From: Thalassovita mangrovi
GTDB taxonomy: Bacteria > Pseudomonadota > Alphaproteobacteria > Rhodobacterales > Rhodobacteraceae
DNA: 64,000 nucleotides
Direction: 5' to 3'
NCBI RefSeq assembly: GCF_009857745.1
Contig: NZ_WWEN01000003.1
Location: 62,001-126,000 of the forward strand
The translations under genes were made by a program, and so were the position numbers. How positions within the stretch are numbered: the stretch's first letter is position 1; each line of letters begins with the position of its first letter. This document shows positions 27,108-35,588 of this stretch, piece after piece. Under the pieces are notes generated by a model, which worked only from the letters and a program-made list of their open reading frames with translations, was not told the origin of the DNA and ran no database searches.

Positions 27108-27691
27108 ACCCGCAACTGGTCGTCATGATCAAGGAACCGCGCCCGGGCCGGGTGAAAACCCGGCTGGGCCGCGACATCGGCATGATCAGGGCCGCCTGGT
27201 GGTTCCGCCATCAAACCGCTCGCCTGCTGCGGCGGCTGCAGGACCCGCATTGGGATTTAGTGCTGGCCGTTAGCCCCGATCACGAAGGCCTGTCGTCGCG
27301 CATCTGGCCCGCGCATCTGGAACGGATGCCGCAGGGCGCGGGCGATCTGGGCGACCGCATGGCGCGGGTGTTCCGGTCGCGCCCGCCGGGGCCGGTCTGC
27401 ATCATTGGCGCCGACATTCCCGGCATCACCCCCGCCCATATCGCCCGCGCCTTCCGCGCCTTGGGCAATCATGACGCGGTGTTCGGCCCGGCGCCGGATG
27501 GCGGCTATTGGCTGGTCGGGCTGAAACGGGTTGCTCCGCCGCCCGCCACCCTGTTCCAAGATGTCCGCTGGTCCAGCGAACACGCGCTGGCCGACACGAT
27601 CGCCACCCTGCCCGGCCTTCGCATCGCCCGGATCGATACCCTGCATGATGTGGATTGCGCGGCAGACCTGATCGCCGCGCGTCAGCCCTGA
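27104..27691 (+). CDS. DUF2064 / TIGR04282-type glycosyltransferase-like protein
   Basis: A 195-aa GT-A-like protein: VVMIKEPRPGRVKTRLGRDI at the N-terminus, IIGADIPGITPAHIARAF, and FGPAPDGGYWLVGLKR, which are the DUF2064 signatures. Some homologues sit in arsenosugar gene clusters, but no arsenic genes are adjacent here. It starts at GTG 27104 overlapping the GNAT stop (GTGA). Confidence 0.88.
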   Translation: MNPQLVVMIKEPRPGRVKTRLGRDIGMIRAAWWFRHQTARLLRRLQDPHWDLVLAVSPDHEGLSSRIWPAHLERMPQGAGDLGDRMARVFRSRPPGPVCIIGADIPGITPAHIARAFRALGNHDAVFGPAPDGGYWLVGLKRVAPPPATLFQDVRWSSEHALADTIATLPGLRIARIDTLHDVDCAADLIAARQP

Positions 27692-27707
27692 CGGGCAGTT
27701 TCGCCGC

Positions 27708-28232
27708 CTAGCTTCGCCGCCGCGCGATTTCCCGGTACAGCGCTTCCCGGCTGACGCCCAGTTCGGCGGCCAGCGCGCTGCGCCCTCCCTTGCCGGGCAG
27801 GTCCCCGTTCAGCGCCAGCCACATGTCCAGCCGCTGCGCCACCGTCTTCAGCCCGCGGATTTCGGCCCGCGCCCGGGCCGCCTGGATGCCGCGCGCAAGA
27901 TGGGAAACCCATGCCCTTTCAAGCGCCGCATCCCGGCTCAGCAGATCGAGGAAAACGGGCTTGGGCAGGACCTTGCAGAGACTGTCCTCCAACGCGATCC
28001 CGTCGCAGTGATAGGCATCGGAATAGACCGAGGCCTCGGCCAGAACGTCGCCATCACGGGCGGTCTGCATGATCATTTCGGCACCGGTTTCGGCCACCCG
28101 GCGCAGGGCAAGACAGCCGGAGGACACGCAATAGACCCGCCGCACCGGGTCGCCGACATGGAACAGGCTGTCGCCCGCGACGATGGCAACCGGCTGCGCC
28201 GTTTCAAATAAGCGTGAAATCGGATCGGACAT
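27708..28232 (-). CDS. Crp/Fnr-family transcriptional regulator
   Basis: A 174-aa protein (from ATG 28232) with a cyclic-nucleotide-binding-like beta roll (AGDSLFHVGDPVRRVYCVSS, GDVLAEASVYSD) and a C-terminal helix-turn-helix (SALAAELGVSREALYREIAR). It lacks the N-terminal cysteines of Fnr. ATG 28244 is an alternative start; neither has a good SD. It diverges from the His/Met-rich exported protein gene and probably controls it. The ligand is unknown. Confidence 0.85.
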   Translation of the reverse strand: MSDPISRLFETAQPVAIVAGDSLFHVGDPVRRVYCVSSGCLALRRVAETGAEMIMQTARDGDVLAEASVYSDAYHCDGIALEDSLCKVLPKPVFLDLLSRDAALERAWVSHLARGIQAARARAEIRGLKTVAQRLDMWLALNGDLPGKGGRSALAAELGVSREALYREIARRRS

Positions 28233-28299
28233 GATCATTATCATATCTTGTGCCGACCGCCTGCGGCAAGCTCCCCGCGATCATCAAACGGAGCCCGTC

Positions 28300-28899
28300 A
28301 TGCGACCCCATATCCTTGTCCTGTCCCTCGCGATGCTCGCCTTGCCGGTTGCGGCGCAGCAGGCGATGCCGATGGATCATGCCAGCCACATGATGGAGGG
28401 GCACGCGATGACCCACGACATGCCCGCCCCGGAACAGGCCGCCATGTCCGGCCCGCGCGAACCCGGCCAGTCGGCCTTCGCCGCGATCCAGGAAATCGTG
28501 AACCTGCTGATGGCCGATCCCGGCACCGACTGGGATCAGGTGAATATCGACGGGTTGCGCGACCACCTGGTCGACATGGACAACGTCACCCTGCACGCCG
28601 CCGTGAAAACCGAACGGATCGAAGGCGGCGCGCGCTTCACCGTGACCTCGCCCGATCCGGCCGTGGCCGCATCGATCACCCGGATGATCAGCGCCCATGC
28701 GGGCACGATGGATGGCGTGACCGGCTGGCGGATGACATCCATGCCGCTCGACACCGGGGCGGAAATGGAAGTCACGGGCGACGCCGGTGAGGACGCGAAA
28801 ATCAGGGCACTCGGCTTCTTCGGGGTGATGAGTTTCGGGATGCATCACCAGGCCCATCACCTGGCGCTTGCCACCGGGCACAATCCGCACCAGCACTAG
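28300..28899 (+). CDS. exported His/Met-rich protein, possibly metal-binding
   Basis: A 199-aa protein with a signal peptide (residues 1-19, ending VAA-QQ). A His/Met-rich stretch follows (MPMDHASHMMEGHAMTHDM, residues 23-41), and the C-terminus is also His-rich (MHHQAHHLALATGHNPHQH). The middle is an ordinary alpha/beta segment. Such composition suggests copper or other soft-metal binding in the periplasm, but no known fold is recognised. ATG 28300 follows AAACGGAG. It is divergent from a Crp/Fnr regulator. Confidence 0.75.
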   Translation: MRPHILVLSLAMLALPVAAQQAMPMDHASHMMEGHAMTHDMPAPEQAAMSGPREPGQSAFAAIQEIVNLLMADPGTDWDQVNIDGLRDHLVDMDNVTLHAAVKTERIEGGARFTVTSPDPAVAASITRMISAHAGTMDGVTGWRMTSMPLDTGAEMEVTGDAGEDAKIRALGFFGVMSFGMHHQAHHLALATGHNPHQH

Positions 28900-28967
28900 G
28901 CGATGACACCCGCCCGGCCACTGTTTTCCCGCGTGACGCCACGCCCGCGCCGTGCTACGCCAAACGC

Positions 28968-31223
28968 ATGAGCAAACTGCCGACCAAGGACGAAATCCTG
29001 CAATGGATTTCGGACAACCCGACCCTCACCTCGAAACGCGATATCGCCAAGGCCTTTGGCATCAAGGGCGCTGCGCGGATCGACCTCAAGCGCATTTTGA
29101 AAGAGCTCGAGGATGAAGGCCATCTGCAGAAGCGCAAGAAGACCTATCGCGATCCCGACAAGCTGCCCCCGGTCAGCGTGCTGCAGATCACCGGCACCGA
29201 TGCCGACGGCGATCTTTACGCGCGGCCGATGGAATGGCAGGGCGAAGGCGTCGAACCCATCATCCTGGTGATCCCGCGCGCCTCGGACCCGGCGCTTGGC
29301 GAAGGCGACCGCATCCTCGGCCGCTTGACCGAGGTGAAGGGCGAGAAACACCATTACGAGGCCCGGCTTATCCGCCGCATCGGCACCAACCCGCACAAGG
29401 TGCTGGGCGTGTTCAAGAAAACCGCCGAGGGCGGCCGCATCCTGCCGATCGACAAGGGCGACGGCAAGGAATGGCAAGTCCCCCCCGGCGCCACCGGCGG
29501 CGCCAAGGATGGCGAGCTGGTCGAGGCCGAACAAAGCGGCCCCAAGGGCCGGATGGGCCTGCCAAAAGCGCGTATCGTGACCCGGCTGGGCGATCCCACC
29601 GCGCCCAAGGCGGTGTCGCTGATCGCGATCCATCAACACGGCATCCCCGACGATTTTCCCGACGAGGTGATCGCCGAGGCCGACAAGATGAAACCGGCGG
29701 GCCTGAGCGGGCGCGAGGACATGCGCGACATGCCTCTGGTGACCATCGACCCGGTGGATGCGCGCGACCACGACGATGCCTGCTGGGCGCATGAGGACGA
29801 CGATCCGAAGAACGACGGCGGTTACGTCATCTGGGTCGCCATCGCCGATGTCGCCCATTACGTGACCTCGGGCAGCGCGCTGGACCGCGAGGCGCGCAAG
29901 CGCGGCAATTCCAGCTATTTCCCCGACCGGGTTGTGCCGATGCTGCCCGACCGGCTGTCGGGTGACCTGTGTTCGCTGCACGAAGGGGTGCCGCGCGCCT
30001 GTATCGCAGTGCGGATGCAGATCGACGCCAAAGGCGACAAGGTCGGCCACCGTTTCGTGCGCGGGCTGATGCGTTCGGCCGCGTCGCTGAATTATCAGGA
30101 GGTGCAGGACGCCCGCGACGGCAAGCCCAACGACAAATGCGGCCCCCTGATGGAGGACGTGATCGACCCGCTTTACGAGGCCTATGCGCTGCTGGTGAAG
30201 GCGCGCAACCGGCGCCAGCCGCTGGACCTGGATCTGCCCGAACGCAAAGTGGTGCTGAGCGACGAGGGCAAGGTGCTGAGCGTCAATTTCCGCGACCGAC
30301 TGGATGCGCATAAGCTGATCGAGGAATTCATGATCCTCGCCAATGTCGCCGCCGCTGAAACGCTGGTCACCCGCCGGTCGCCGCTGCTGTTCCGGGTGCA
30401 CGAGGAACCGAGCCCCGAAAAGTTGGAAGCCTTGCGCGAAACCGCCCAGGCCTCGGGCCTGGTGCTGGCCAAGGGGCAGGTGCTGCAGACCCGGCACCTG
30501 AACCAGCTTCTCGCCGCCGCCGAGGGCACCGATTACGACGAGCTGATCAACATGTCGACGCTCAGGGCGATGACGCAGGCCTATTACAGCCCGGCCAATT
30601 TCGGCCATTTCGGGCTGGCGTTGCAGGCCTACGCGCATTTCACCTCGCCGATCCGGCGTTATTCCGACCTGATCGTGCACCGGGCGCTGATTTCGGCGCA
30701 TCAATGGGGCAAGGACGGGCTGAGCCCGGGTGACGCCGAAATCCTCGAACAGACCGCAACCCATATCAGCGAAACCGAACGCCGCTCGATGATGGCCGAA
30801 CGCGACACCACCGACCGCTATCTCGCCGCCTTCCTGTCGGAACGGGTGGGCAACGAATTCAGCGGCCGGATCAGCGGCGTGGCCAAGTTCGGCGTCTTCG
30901 TGCGGATGGACGATACCGGCGCCGATGGCTTGATCCCGATCCGCACCCTGGGCAGCGAATATTTCCACTTCGACGCCGAATCGGGAACCCTGATGGGCGC
31001 CGATACCGGGTTGACCCTGTCGCTGGGCCAGCGGGTGACGGTGAAACTGACCGAGGCCAGCCCGGTCACCGGGGGCATCGCGCTGGAACTGGTCAGCCTG
31101 GAAGGCGAAACGGTGCCACGCGGGCCGGTGCGCGGCCGCGGCAAACCGGCCAAGCGCCGCGCGGTCAAGGCCAAGCGCAAGGCGGACAAGGTCAAGCGCA
31201 AGGTGGAACGCCGTCGGCGCTGA
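28968..31223 (+). CDS. rnr: ribonuclease R
   Basis: A 751-aa 3'-5' exoribonuclease. An N-terminal winged-helix/cold-shock region (TSKRDIAKAFGIKGAARIDL) leads into the RNB domain with catalytic aspartates in VTIDPVDARDHDDACW. A C-terminal S1 domain (EFSGRISGVAKFGVFVRM) and a Lys/Arg-rich tail (AKRRAVKAKRKADKVKRK) follow. It degrades structured RNA, including rRNA fragments and tmRNA-tagged messages. No clear SD precedes the ATG. Confidence 0.96.
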   Translation: MSKLPTKDEILQWISDNPTLTSKRDIAKAFGIKGAARIDLKRILKELEDEGHLQKRKKTYRDPDKLPPVSVLQITGTDADGDLYARPMEWQGEGVEPIILVIPRASDPALGEGDRILGRLTEVKGEKHHYEARLIRRIGTNPHKVLGVFKKTAEGGRILPIDKGDGKEWQVPPGATGGAKDGELVEAEQSGPKGRMGLPKARIVTRLGDPTAPKAVSLIAIHQHGIPDDFPDEVIAEADKMKPAGLSGREDMRDMPLVTIDPVDARDHDDACWAHEDDDPKNDGGYVIWVAIADVAHYVTSGSALDREARKRGNSSYFPDRVVPMLPDRLSGDLCSLHEGVPRACIAVRMQIDAKGDKVGHRFVRGLMRSAASLNYQEVQDARDGKPNDKCGPLMEDVIDPLYEAYALLVKARNRRQPLDLDLPERKVVLSDEGKVLSVNFRDRLDAHKLIEEFMILANVAAAETLVTRRSPLLFRVHEEPSPEKLEALRETAQASGLVLAKGQVLQTRHLNQLLAAAEGTDYDELINMSTLRAMTQAYYSPANFGHFGLALQAYAHFTSPIRRYSDLIVHRALISAHQWGKDGLSPGDAEILEQTATHISETERRSMMAERDTTDRYLAAFLSERVGNEFSGRISGVAKFGVFVRMDDTGADGLIPIRTLGSEYFHFDAESGTLMGADTGLTLSLGQRVTVKLTEASPVTGGIALELVSLEGETVPRGPVRGRGKPAKRRAVKAKRKADKVKRKVERRRR

Positions 31224-31344
31224 TCCGCCGGAAATCGGCGGCGCTTTGCGCGCCGGTCCGCGTTCCGCGTTTGCATCCTTCCTTGCGCTTCGCTTTCACG
31301 CTACCATTTACCCAAGCAAAGCCGGTTTTAACGGGGCGCGAGCA

Positions 31345-32622
31345 ATGGTCATGTTTAAATTTCTGCCCGCAATCACGGGCATCGTATGTCTTTCCACTTC
31401 GGCAATGGCCGATCCGGTCGATCAGTCGTTGCGCCCGCAGCAGCGCCCGGGCGCTGCCGCGCAGGTCGCTGGCGAAGCCGTTCAGGTGTCGAGCAAGAAC
31501 CTGGGCTTCGAACGCTGGATCGCGGGTTTTCGCAAACGCGCCAATGCCGCCGGGATTTCCCAGGCCACCTTCGACCGCGCTTTCCGGGACGTCAAATACA
31601 ATGCCGACGTGATCCAGAAGGACCGCAACCAGTCGGAATTCACCAAGACGATCTGGGAATACCTCGACAGCGCCGCTTCGGATACGCGGGTCAGCAACGG
31701 CCGCAAGGCGCTGCAACAGCACGGCCGCACCCTGCGCGCGATCGAAGCCAAGTATGGCGTCGACAAGGAAGTCGTCGCCGCCGTCTGGGGGCTGGAAAGC
31801 GCCTATGGCACCTATCGCGGATCGACCAACGTGATCGAGGCCTTGGCGACGCTTGCCTATGACGGTCGGCGCGGCCGGTTCTTCGAGGCGCAGCTGATCG
31901 ATGCGCTGAAAATCCTGCAAACGGGCGACACCACGCCGCGCAACATGACCGGCAGCTGGGCAGGCGCGATGGGCCATACCCAGTTCATCCCCTCCTCCTA
32001 CCAGGCCTTCGCGGTGGATTTCACTGGCGACGGGCGGCGCGACATCTGGTCGGACGATCCCGCCGACGCGCTGGCCTCCACCGCGTCCTATCTGGCGCGG
32101 CACGGCTGGACCAAGGGGCAACCCTGGGGGGTCGAGGTGAAGCTGCCGCAGGGGTTCAACTATGCGCTGGCCAACCGCAAGACCCAGAAAATGCCGTCGG
32201 AATGGGCGCGCATGGGGGTGACCGGGATGGACGGCCGCCCGGTACGCGATTACGGCGCGGCCTCGGTACTGCTGCCGGCGGGGGCGCAGGGCGCGGCCTT
32301 CCTGATCTTCAAGAACTTCGCGGTGATCGAACGCTACAACACGGCGGATGCCTATGTGATCGGAGTCGGCCATCTCAGCGACCGGCTGAAGGGCGGCCCG
32401 AAGATCAAGTCGAAATGGCCGCGCGGCGACCGGGCTCTGAGCTTTGCCGAACGCAAGGAAATGCAAAAGCTGCTGACCCAGAACGGGTTCGACACCCAGA
32501 AGATCGACGGCAAGATCGGGCCGCTGACGATCCAGGCGGTGCGCGGATACCAGCGCTCGGTCGGGATGGAACCGGACGGTTACGCCTCGCTCAATATCCT
32601 GAAAAAACTGCGCCGGAACTGA
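31345..32622 (+). CDS. MltB-family lytic murein transglycosylase with peptidoglycan-binding domain
   Basis: A 425-aa exported enzyme: signal peptide (residues 1-22, ending AMA-DPV), an SLT2/MltB domain with the catalytic Glu in AAVWGLESAYGTYRGS, and SWAGAMGHTQFIPSSYQAFA. A C-terminal PG_binding_1 repeat follows (LLTQNGFDTQKIDGKIGPLT). It cleaves glycan strands with 1,6-anhydro formation. ATG 31345 and 31351 are both possible starts. Confidence 0.93.
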   Translation: MVMFKFLPAITGIVCLSTSAMADPVDQSLRPQQRPGAAAQVAGEAVQVSSKNLGFERWIAGFRKRANAAGISQATFDRAFRDVKYNADVIQKDRNQSEFTKTIWEYLDSAASDTRVSNGRKALQQHGRTLRAIEAKYGVDKEVVAAVWGLESAYGTYRGSTNVIEALATLAYDGRRGRFFEAQLIDALKILQTGDTTPRNMTGSWAGAMGHTQFIPSSYQAFAVDFTGDGRRDIWSDDPADALASTASYLARHGWTKGQPWGVEVKLPQGFNYALANRKTQKMPSEWARMGVTGMDGRPVRDYGAASVLLPAGAQGAAFLIFKNFAVIERYNTADAYVIGVGHLSDRLKGGPKIKSKWPRGDRALSFAERKEMQKLLTQNGFDTQKIDGKIGPLTIQAVRGYQRSVGMEPDGYASLNILKKLRRN

Positions 32623-32655
32623 TTGCCAAACGCGGCAGCACTTGGCATGGTCACC

Positions 32656-32800
32656 CCGTTCTCAGGGCGGGGTGAAATTCCCCACCGGCGGTAAGGGTGA
32701 AACGCCCCGAGCCCGCGAGCGCCTTGGCGGTTCCGTCGAGGGTCAGCAGATCTGGTGCGATTCCAGAGCCGACGGTCACAGTCCGGATGGAAGAGAACGA
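32656..32800 (+). promoter_or_regulatory. FMN riboswitch (RFN element) controlling ribH
   Basis: All conserved RFN blocks are present: CAGGGCGGGGTGAAATTCCC, ACCGGCGGTA, GCCCGCGAGCG, GGTCAGCAGATCTGGTG, TTCCAGAGCCGACGGTCA and AGTCCGGATGGAAGAGAAC. The closing P1 helix pairs GTTCTC (32658-32663) with GAGAAC (32793-32798). FMN binding should reduce ribH expression. Confidence 0.97.
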
Positions 32801-32868
32801 CAGAGGACCGGTTTCCCGGCCCTTTCCTGTCGTCTGCCGCCTTGGGTGACATGTGTCGATAGGAAAGG
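32797..32868 (+). promoter_or_regulatory. FMN-riboswitch expression platform: SD sequester and anti-sequester
   Basis: CCTTTCCTGTCG (32821-32832) can pair with CGATAGGAAAGG (32857-32868), which contains the ribH SD, as 12 bp with one G-U. Alternatively ACGACAG (32797-32803) pairs with CTGTCGT (32827-32833), which would free the SD but competes with P1. The two folds are mutually exclusive, a translational switch. Confidence 0.7.
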
Positions 32869-32875
32869 AAAACGC

Positions 32876-33310
32876 ATGACACTCAACCGCTATGCCTTCG
32901 TCAAGGCCAACTGGCATTCCGATATCGTCGATCAGGCGCTTGTCGGGTTTACCGAATTGATCCCCGCCGAGCAGGTCGACGTGTTCGACGTACCCGGCGC
33001 ATTCGAAATGCCGCTGGTGGCGCGCGATCTGGCCGAATCGGGGCGTTATGCCGCCGTCGCGGCGGCCGCCTTCGTGGTCGATGGCGGCATCTACCGGCAC
33101 GATTTCGTGGCGCAGGCCGTGGTCGACGGGTTGATGCGCGCCGGGATGGATAGCGGCGTGCCAGTTCTGTCGGTGTCGCTGACCCCGCACCAGTATCAGG
33201 AAACCGACCATCACAACGCGATCTACCGCGCGCATTTCGTGGAAAAGGGCCGCGAAGCCGCCCGGGCTGCGCTGATGATCGGCAAGACGCGGGCGCAACT
33301 GGCCGCCTGA
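32876..33310 (+). CDS. ribH: 6,7-dimethyl-8-ribityllumazine synthase (RibH2-like)
   Basis: A 144-aa lumazine synthase. The catalytic region GGIYRHDFVAQAVVDGLM holds the active-site histidine, and VDVFDVPGAFEMPLVARDL and LSVSLTPHQYQ fit the RibH2 branch seen in Brucella and Mesorhizobium rather than the icosahedral type. It catalyses the penultimate step of riboflavin synthesis. It is a single gene under an FMN riboswitch, with SD AGGAAAGG; the other rib genes are elsewhere. Confidence 0.92.
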   Translation: MTLNRYAFVKANWHSDIVDQALVGFTELIPAEQVDVFDVPGAFEMPLVARDLAESGRYAAVAAAAFVVDGGIYRHDFVAQAVVDGLMRAGMDSGVPVLSVSLTPHQYQETDHHNAIYRAHFVEKGREAARAALMIGKTRAQLAA

Positions 33311-33316
33311 TTCTCA

Positions 33317-33341
33317 CCCCCGGTCAGGTTTTGGCCGGGGG
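33317..33341 (+). terminator. stable hairpin after ribH
   Basis: CCCCCGGTCA and TGGCCGGGGG form a 10-bp stem with one G-U around GGTTT, seven bases past the stop. No T-run follows, so it may be a processing or attenuation hairpin. Confidence 0.5.
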
Positions 33342-33400
33342 GTTCGCCGCTCCCTTGCGGGCGCGTCTCGCAACGAGGCAGCCCGCACAGGGCTGACGCG

Positions 33401-34279
33401 TTACTTGGCTACGAATTCCGACTTGGCGTAGCCCTGCACGTACAGCAGCGAGGTCAGGTCGCCGAAATTGATCCGCACGTCGCATTGCGCCGCGACGGTG
33501 GGTTTCGCGTGCAGCGCCACGCCGGTTCCGGCGCGGCCCAGCATGCCCAGATCGTTGGCGCCGTCGCCCACCGCGATGACATCCGATTCCTCGATCTGCA
33601 GGTGCTTGGAAATCCGTTCCAACGCCTCGACCTTGGCTTCGCGCCCCAGGATCGGACGGGCCACGTCGCCGGTCAGAAAACCGTCCTCGGCAAGCAGGAT
33701 ATTGGCGTGATTTTCGTCGAAATTCAGTTCCTTGGCGACCTTGCGGGTGAAGGCGGTGAAGCCGCCCGACACCAGCGCAGCATAGCCGCCCGCCGCCTTC
33801 ATCGTCGCGATCAATTCGCGCCCGCCGGGCATGAAGGTGATGCGTTCTTTCAGCACCTTGTCGATGACGCTTTCCTGCAGCCCCTTCAGCAGCCCGACCC
33901 GTTCCAGCAGCGCGCCTTCGAAATCCAGCTCGCCGTTCATCGCGCGCGCGGTGATTTCCGACACCCGCTCGCCGACGCCGGCCTCATCGGCCAGCTCATC
34001 GATGCATTCCTGCCGGATCATTGTGCTGTCCATATCAGCCAGCAGCATCGTCTTGCGGCGCCCCGCGACCGGCTGCACCACCATGTCCAGACCCATGCGC
34101 TGGACGTCTTCCCAGACGTCCCAGCGGTTGCCCGGAACCTGCGGAATTTCAAATTCCGCCGCCTCGTCCGGGGCCAGCCAGACCACATCGCCGCCGCCCC
34201 AGGCATTGCGCAGCGAATCAAGCAAGGATGCCTGCAGATGCGGCTCATCGGGATTGCTCAGGAGGGTCACGACATACAT
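33401..34279 (-). CDS. serB: phosphoserine phosphatase
   Basis: A 292-aa HAD-family phosphatase with an N-terminal ACT-like domain. The nucleophile motif ADMDSTM places Asp82 and Asp84. SGGFTAFTRKVA is motif II and VIAVGDGANDLGML motif III. It performs the last step of serine synthesis. I chose ATG 34279 (MYVVTLLSNP) over 34315. It is divergent from serC-serA, so all three pathway genes are together. Confidence 0.96.
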   Translation of the reverse strand: MYVVTLLSNPDEPHLQASLLDSLRNAWGGGDVVWLAPDEAAEFEIPQVPGNRWDVWEDVQRMGLDMVVQPVAGRRKTMLLADMDSTMIRQECIDELADEAGVGERVSEITARAMNGELDFEGALLERVGLLKGLQESVIDKVLKERITFMPGGRELIATMKAAGGYAALVSGGFTAFTRKVAKELNFDENHANILLAEDGFLTGDVARPILGREAKVEALERISKHLQIEESDVIAVGDGANDLGMLGRAGTGVALHAKPTVAAQCDVRINFGDLTSLLYVQGYAKSEFVAK

Positions 34280-34379
34280 GTGAAAGTTTCCGATCGTAGC
34301 TGTTTGGGGTCGCAAATCGACGCTCGAGCGGCGCTATAGCGGCATTTTGGCTATTGTGAAAGCGGATCAACGCGACTAT

Positions 34380-34426
34380 TTCCAGCAGTGGGACACCTCT
34401 CCCCAACGAGAGGCGCTTATCTGGAA
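34380..34426 (+). promoter_or_regulatory. structured serC leader (serC RNA motif candidate)
   Basis: TTCCAG (34380-34385) pairs with CTGGAA (34421-34426), enclosing a second perfect hairpin CCTCTC/GAGAGG (34396-34401 and 34408-34413). The outer 3' arm overlaps GGAAGGG, the serC SD, so folding would hide the ribosome-binding site. A serC RNA motif is known upstream of serC-serA in alphaproteobacteria; membership is inferred from position and shape. Confidence 0.7.
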
Positions 34427-34437
34427 GGGTAGCATTC

Positions 34438-35583
34438 ATGGCTATTGAACAACCGGCAACGCGGCCGGCAAACCCGCGTTTTTCCTCTGGCCCCTGCGCC
34501 AAGATCCCCACATTCACCCTGGATAAACTTTCCGATGCCGCACTGGGCCGGTCGCACCGCGCCGCCGTCGGCAAGGACAAGCTGAAAGCGGCCATCGAAG
34601 GCACGCGCGAAATCCTGGGCATCCCCGCAGATTACAAGATCGGCATCGTTCCCGCCTCGGATACCGGCGCGGTCGAAATGGCCATGTGGTCGCTTCTGGG
34701 CGAACGCAAGGTCGAGATGCTGGCCTGGGAAAGCTTTGGCTCGGGCTGGGTCACCGACGTGGTGAAACAGCTGAAACTCGACGCCGAGGTCAAGACCGCC
34801 GAATACGGTCAGATCGTCGATCTGACTTCGGTCGATTGCAACAACGATGTCGTCTTCACCTGGAACGGCACCACCTCGGGCGTGCGCGTTCCCAACGGCG
34901 ACTGGATCGCCGACGACCGCGAAGGCCTGACCATCTGCGACGCCACCTCGGCCGCTTTCGCGATGGACCTGCCCTGGGACAAGCTCGACGTGGTGACCTT
35001 CTCCTGGCAGAAGGTGCTGGGCGGCGAAGCGGCGCACGGCATGCTGATCCTCAGCCCCCGCGCCGTCGAACGGCTGGAAAGCTACACCCCGGCATGGCCG
35101 ATGCCGAAAATCTTCCGCCTGACCAAGGGCGGCAAGCTGATCGAAGGCATCTTCCGCGGCGAAACCATCAACACGCCCTCGATGCTGGCGGTGGAAGATT
35201 ACCTGGTCGCGCTGGACTGGGCCCGCGAAGTCGGCGGGCTGCAGGGCCTGATCGCCCGCGCGAACGCCAACACCAAGGCGATCGCCGATTTCGTCGAACT
35301 GCACGACTGGATCGATTTCCTGGCCCACGACCCGGCCACCGTGTCGAACACCAGCGTTTGCCTGAAGTTCACCGACGACCGGATCAAGGACGGCGCAGCC
35401 TTCGCCAAGGCCGTGGCCAAGCGGATGGAAGCCGAAGGCGCGGCGCTGGATATCGGTGCTTACCGCGACGCTCCGGCGGGTCTGCGTATCTGGTGTGGTG
35501 GCACGGTTGAGCTTTCGAATATCGAAGCGATGCTGCCCTGGCTCGAATGGGCCTTCCAGACCGAGATCGAGGCTCAAGGCTAA
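34438..35583 (+). CDS. serC: phosphoserine aminotransferase
   Basis: A 381-aa class V aminotransferase. The PLP lysine is in [28 protein letters not shown] and [20 protein letters not shown] mark the SerC branch found in alphaproteobacteria. It converts 3-phosphohydroxypyruvate to phosphoserine. It is the first gene of a serC-X-serA transcript behind a structured leader; the next gene starts 5 nt after its stop. Confidence 0.97.
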   Translation: MAIEQPATRPANPRFSSGPCAKIPTFTLDKLSDAALGRSHRAAVGKDKLKAAIEGTREILGIPADYKIGIVPASDTGAVEMAMWSLLGERKVEMLAWESFGSGWVTDVVKQLKLDAEVKTAEYGQIVDLTSVDCNNDVVFTWNGTTSGVRVPNGDWIADDREGLTICDATSAAFAMDLPWDKLDVVTFSWQKVLGGEAAHGMLILSPRAVERLESYTPAWPMPKIFRLTKGGKLIEGIFRGETINTPSMLAVEDYLVALDWAREVGGLQGLIARANANTKAIADFVELHDWIDFLAHDPATVSNTSVCLKFTDDRIKDGAAFAKAVAKRMEAEGAALDIGAYRDAPAGLRIWCGGTVELSNIEAMLPWLEWAFQTEIEAQG

Positions 35584-35588
35584 TATCC

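Noticed and set aside
28896-30968. 690-aa minus-strand frame opposite rnr
   Set aside because: RNase R on the other strand has full catalytic motifs; the antisense frame has no recognisable domain.
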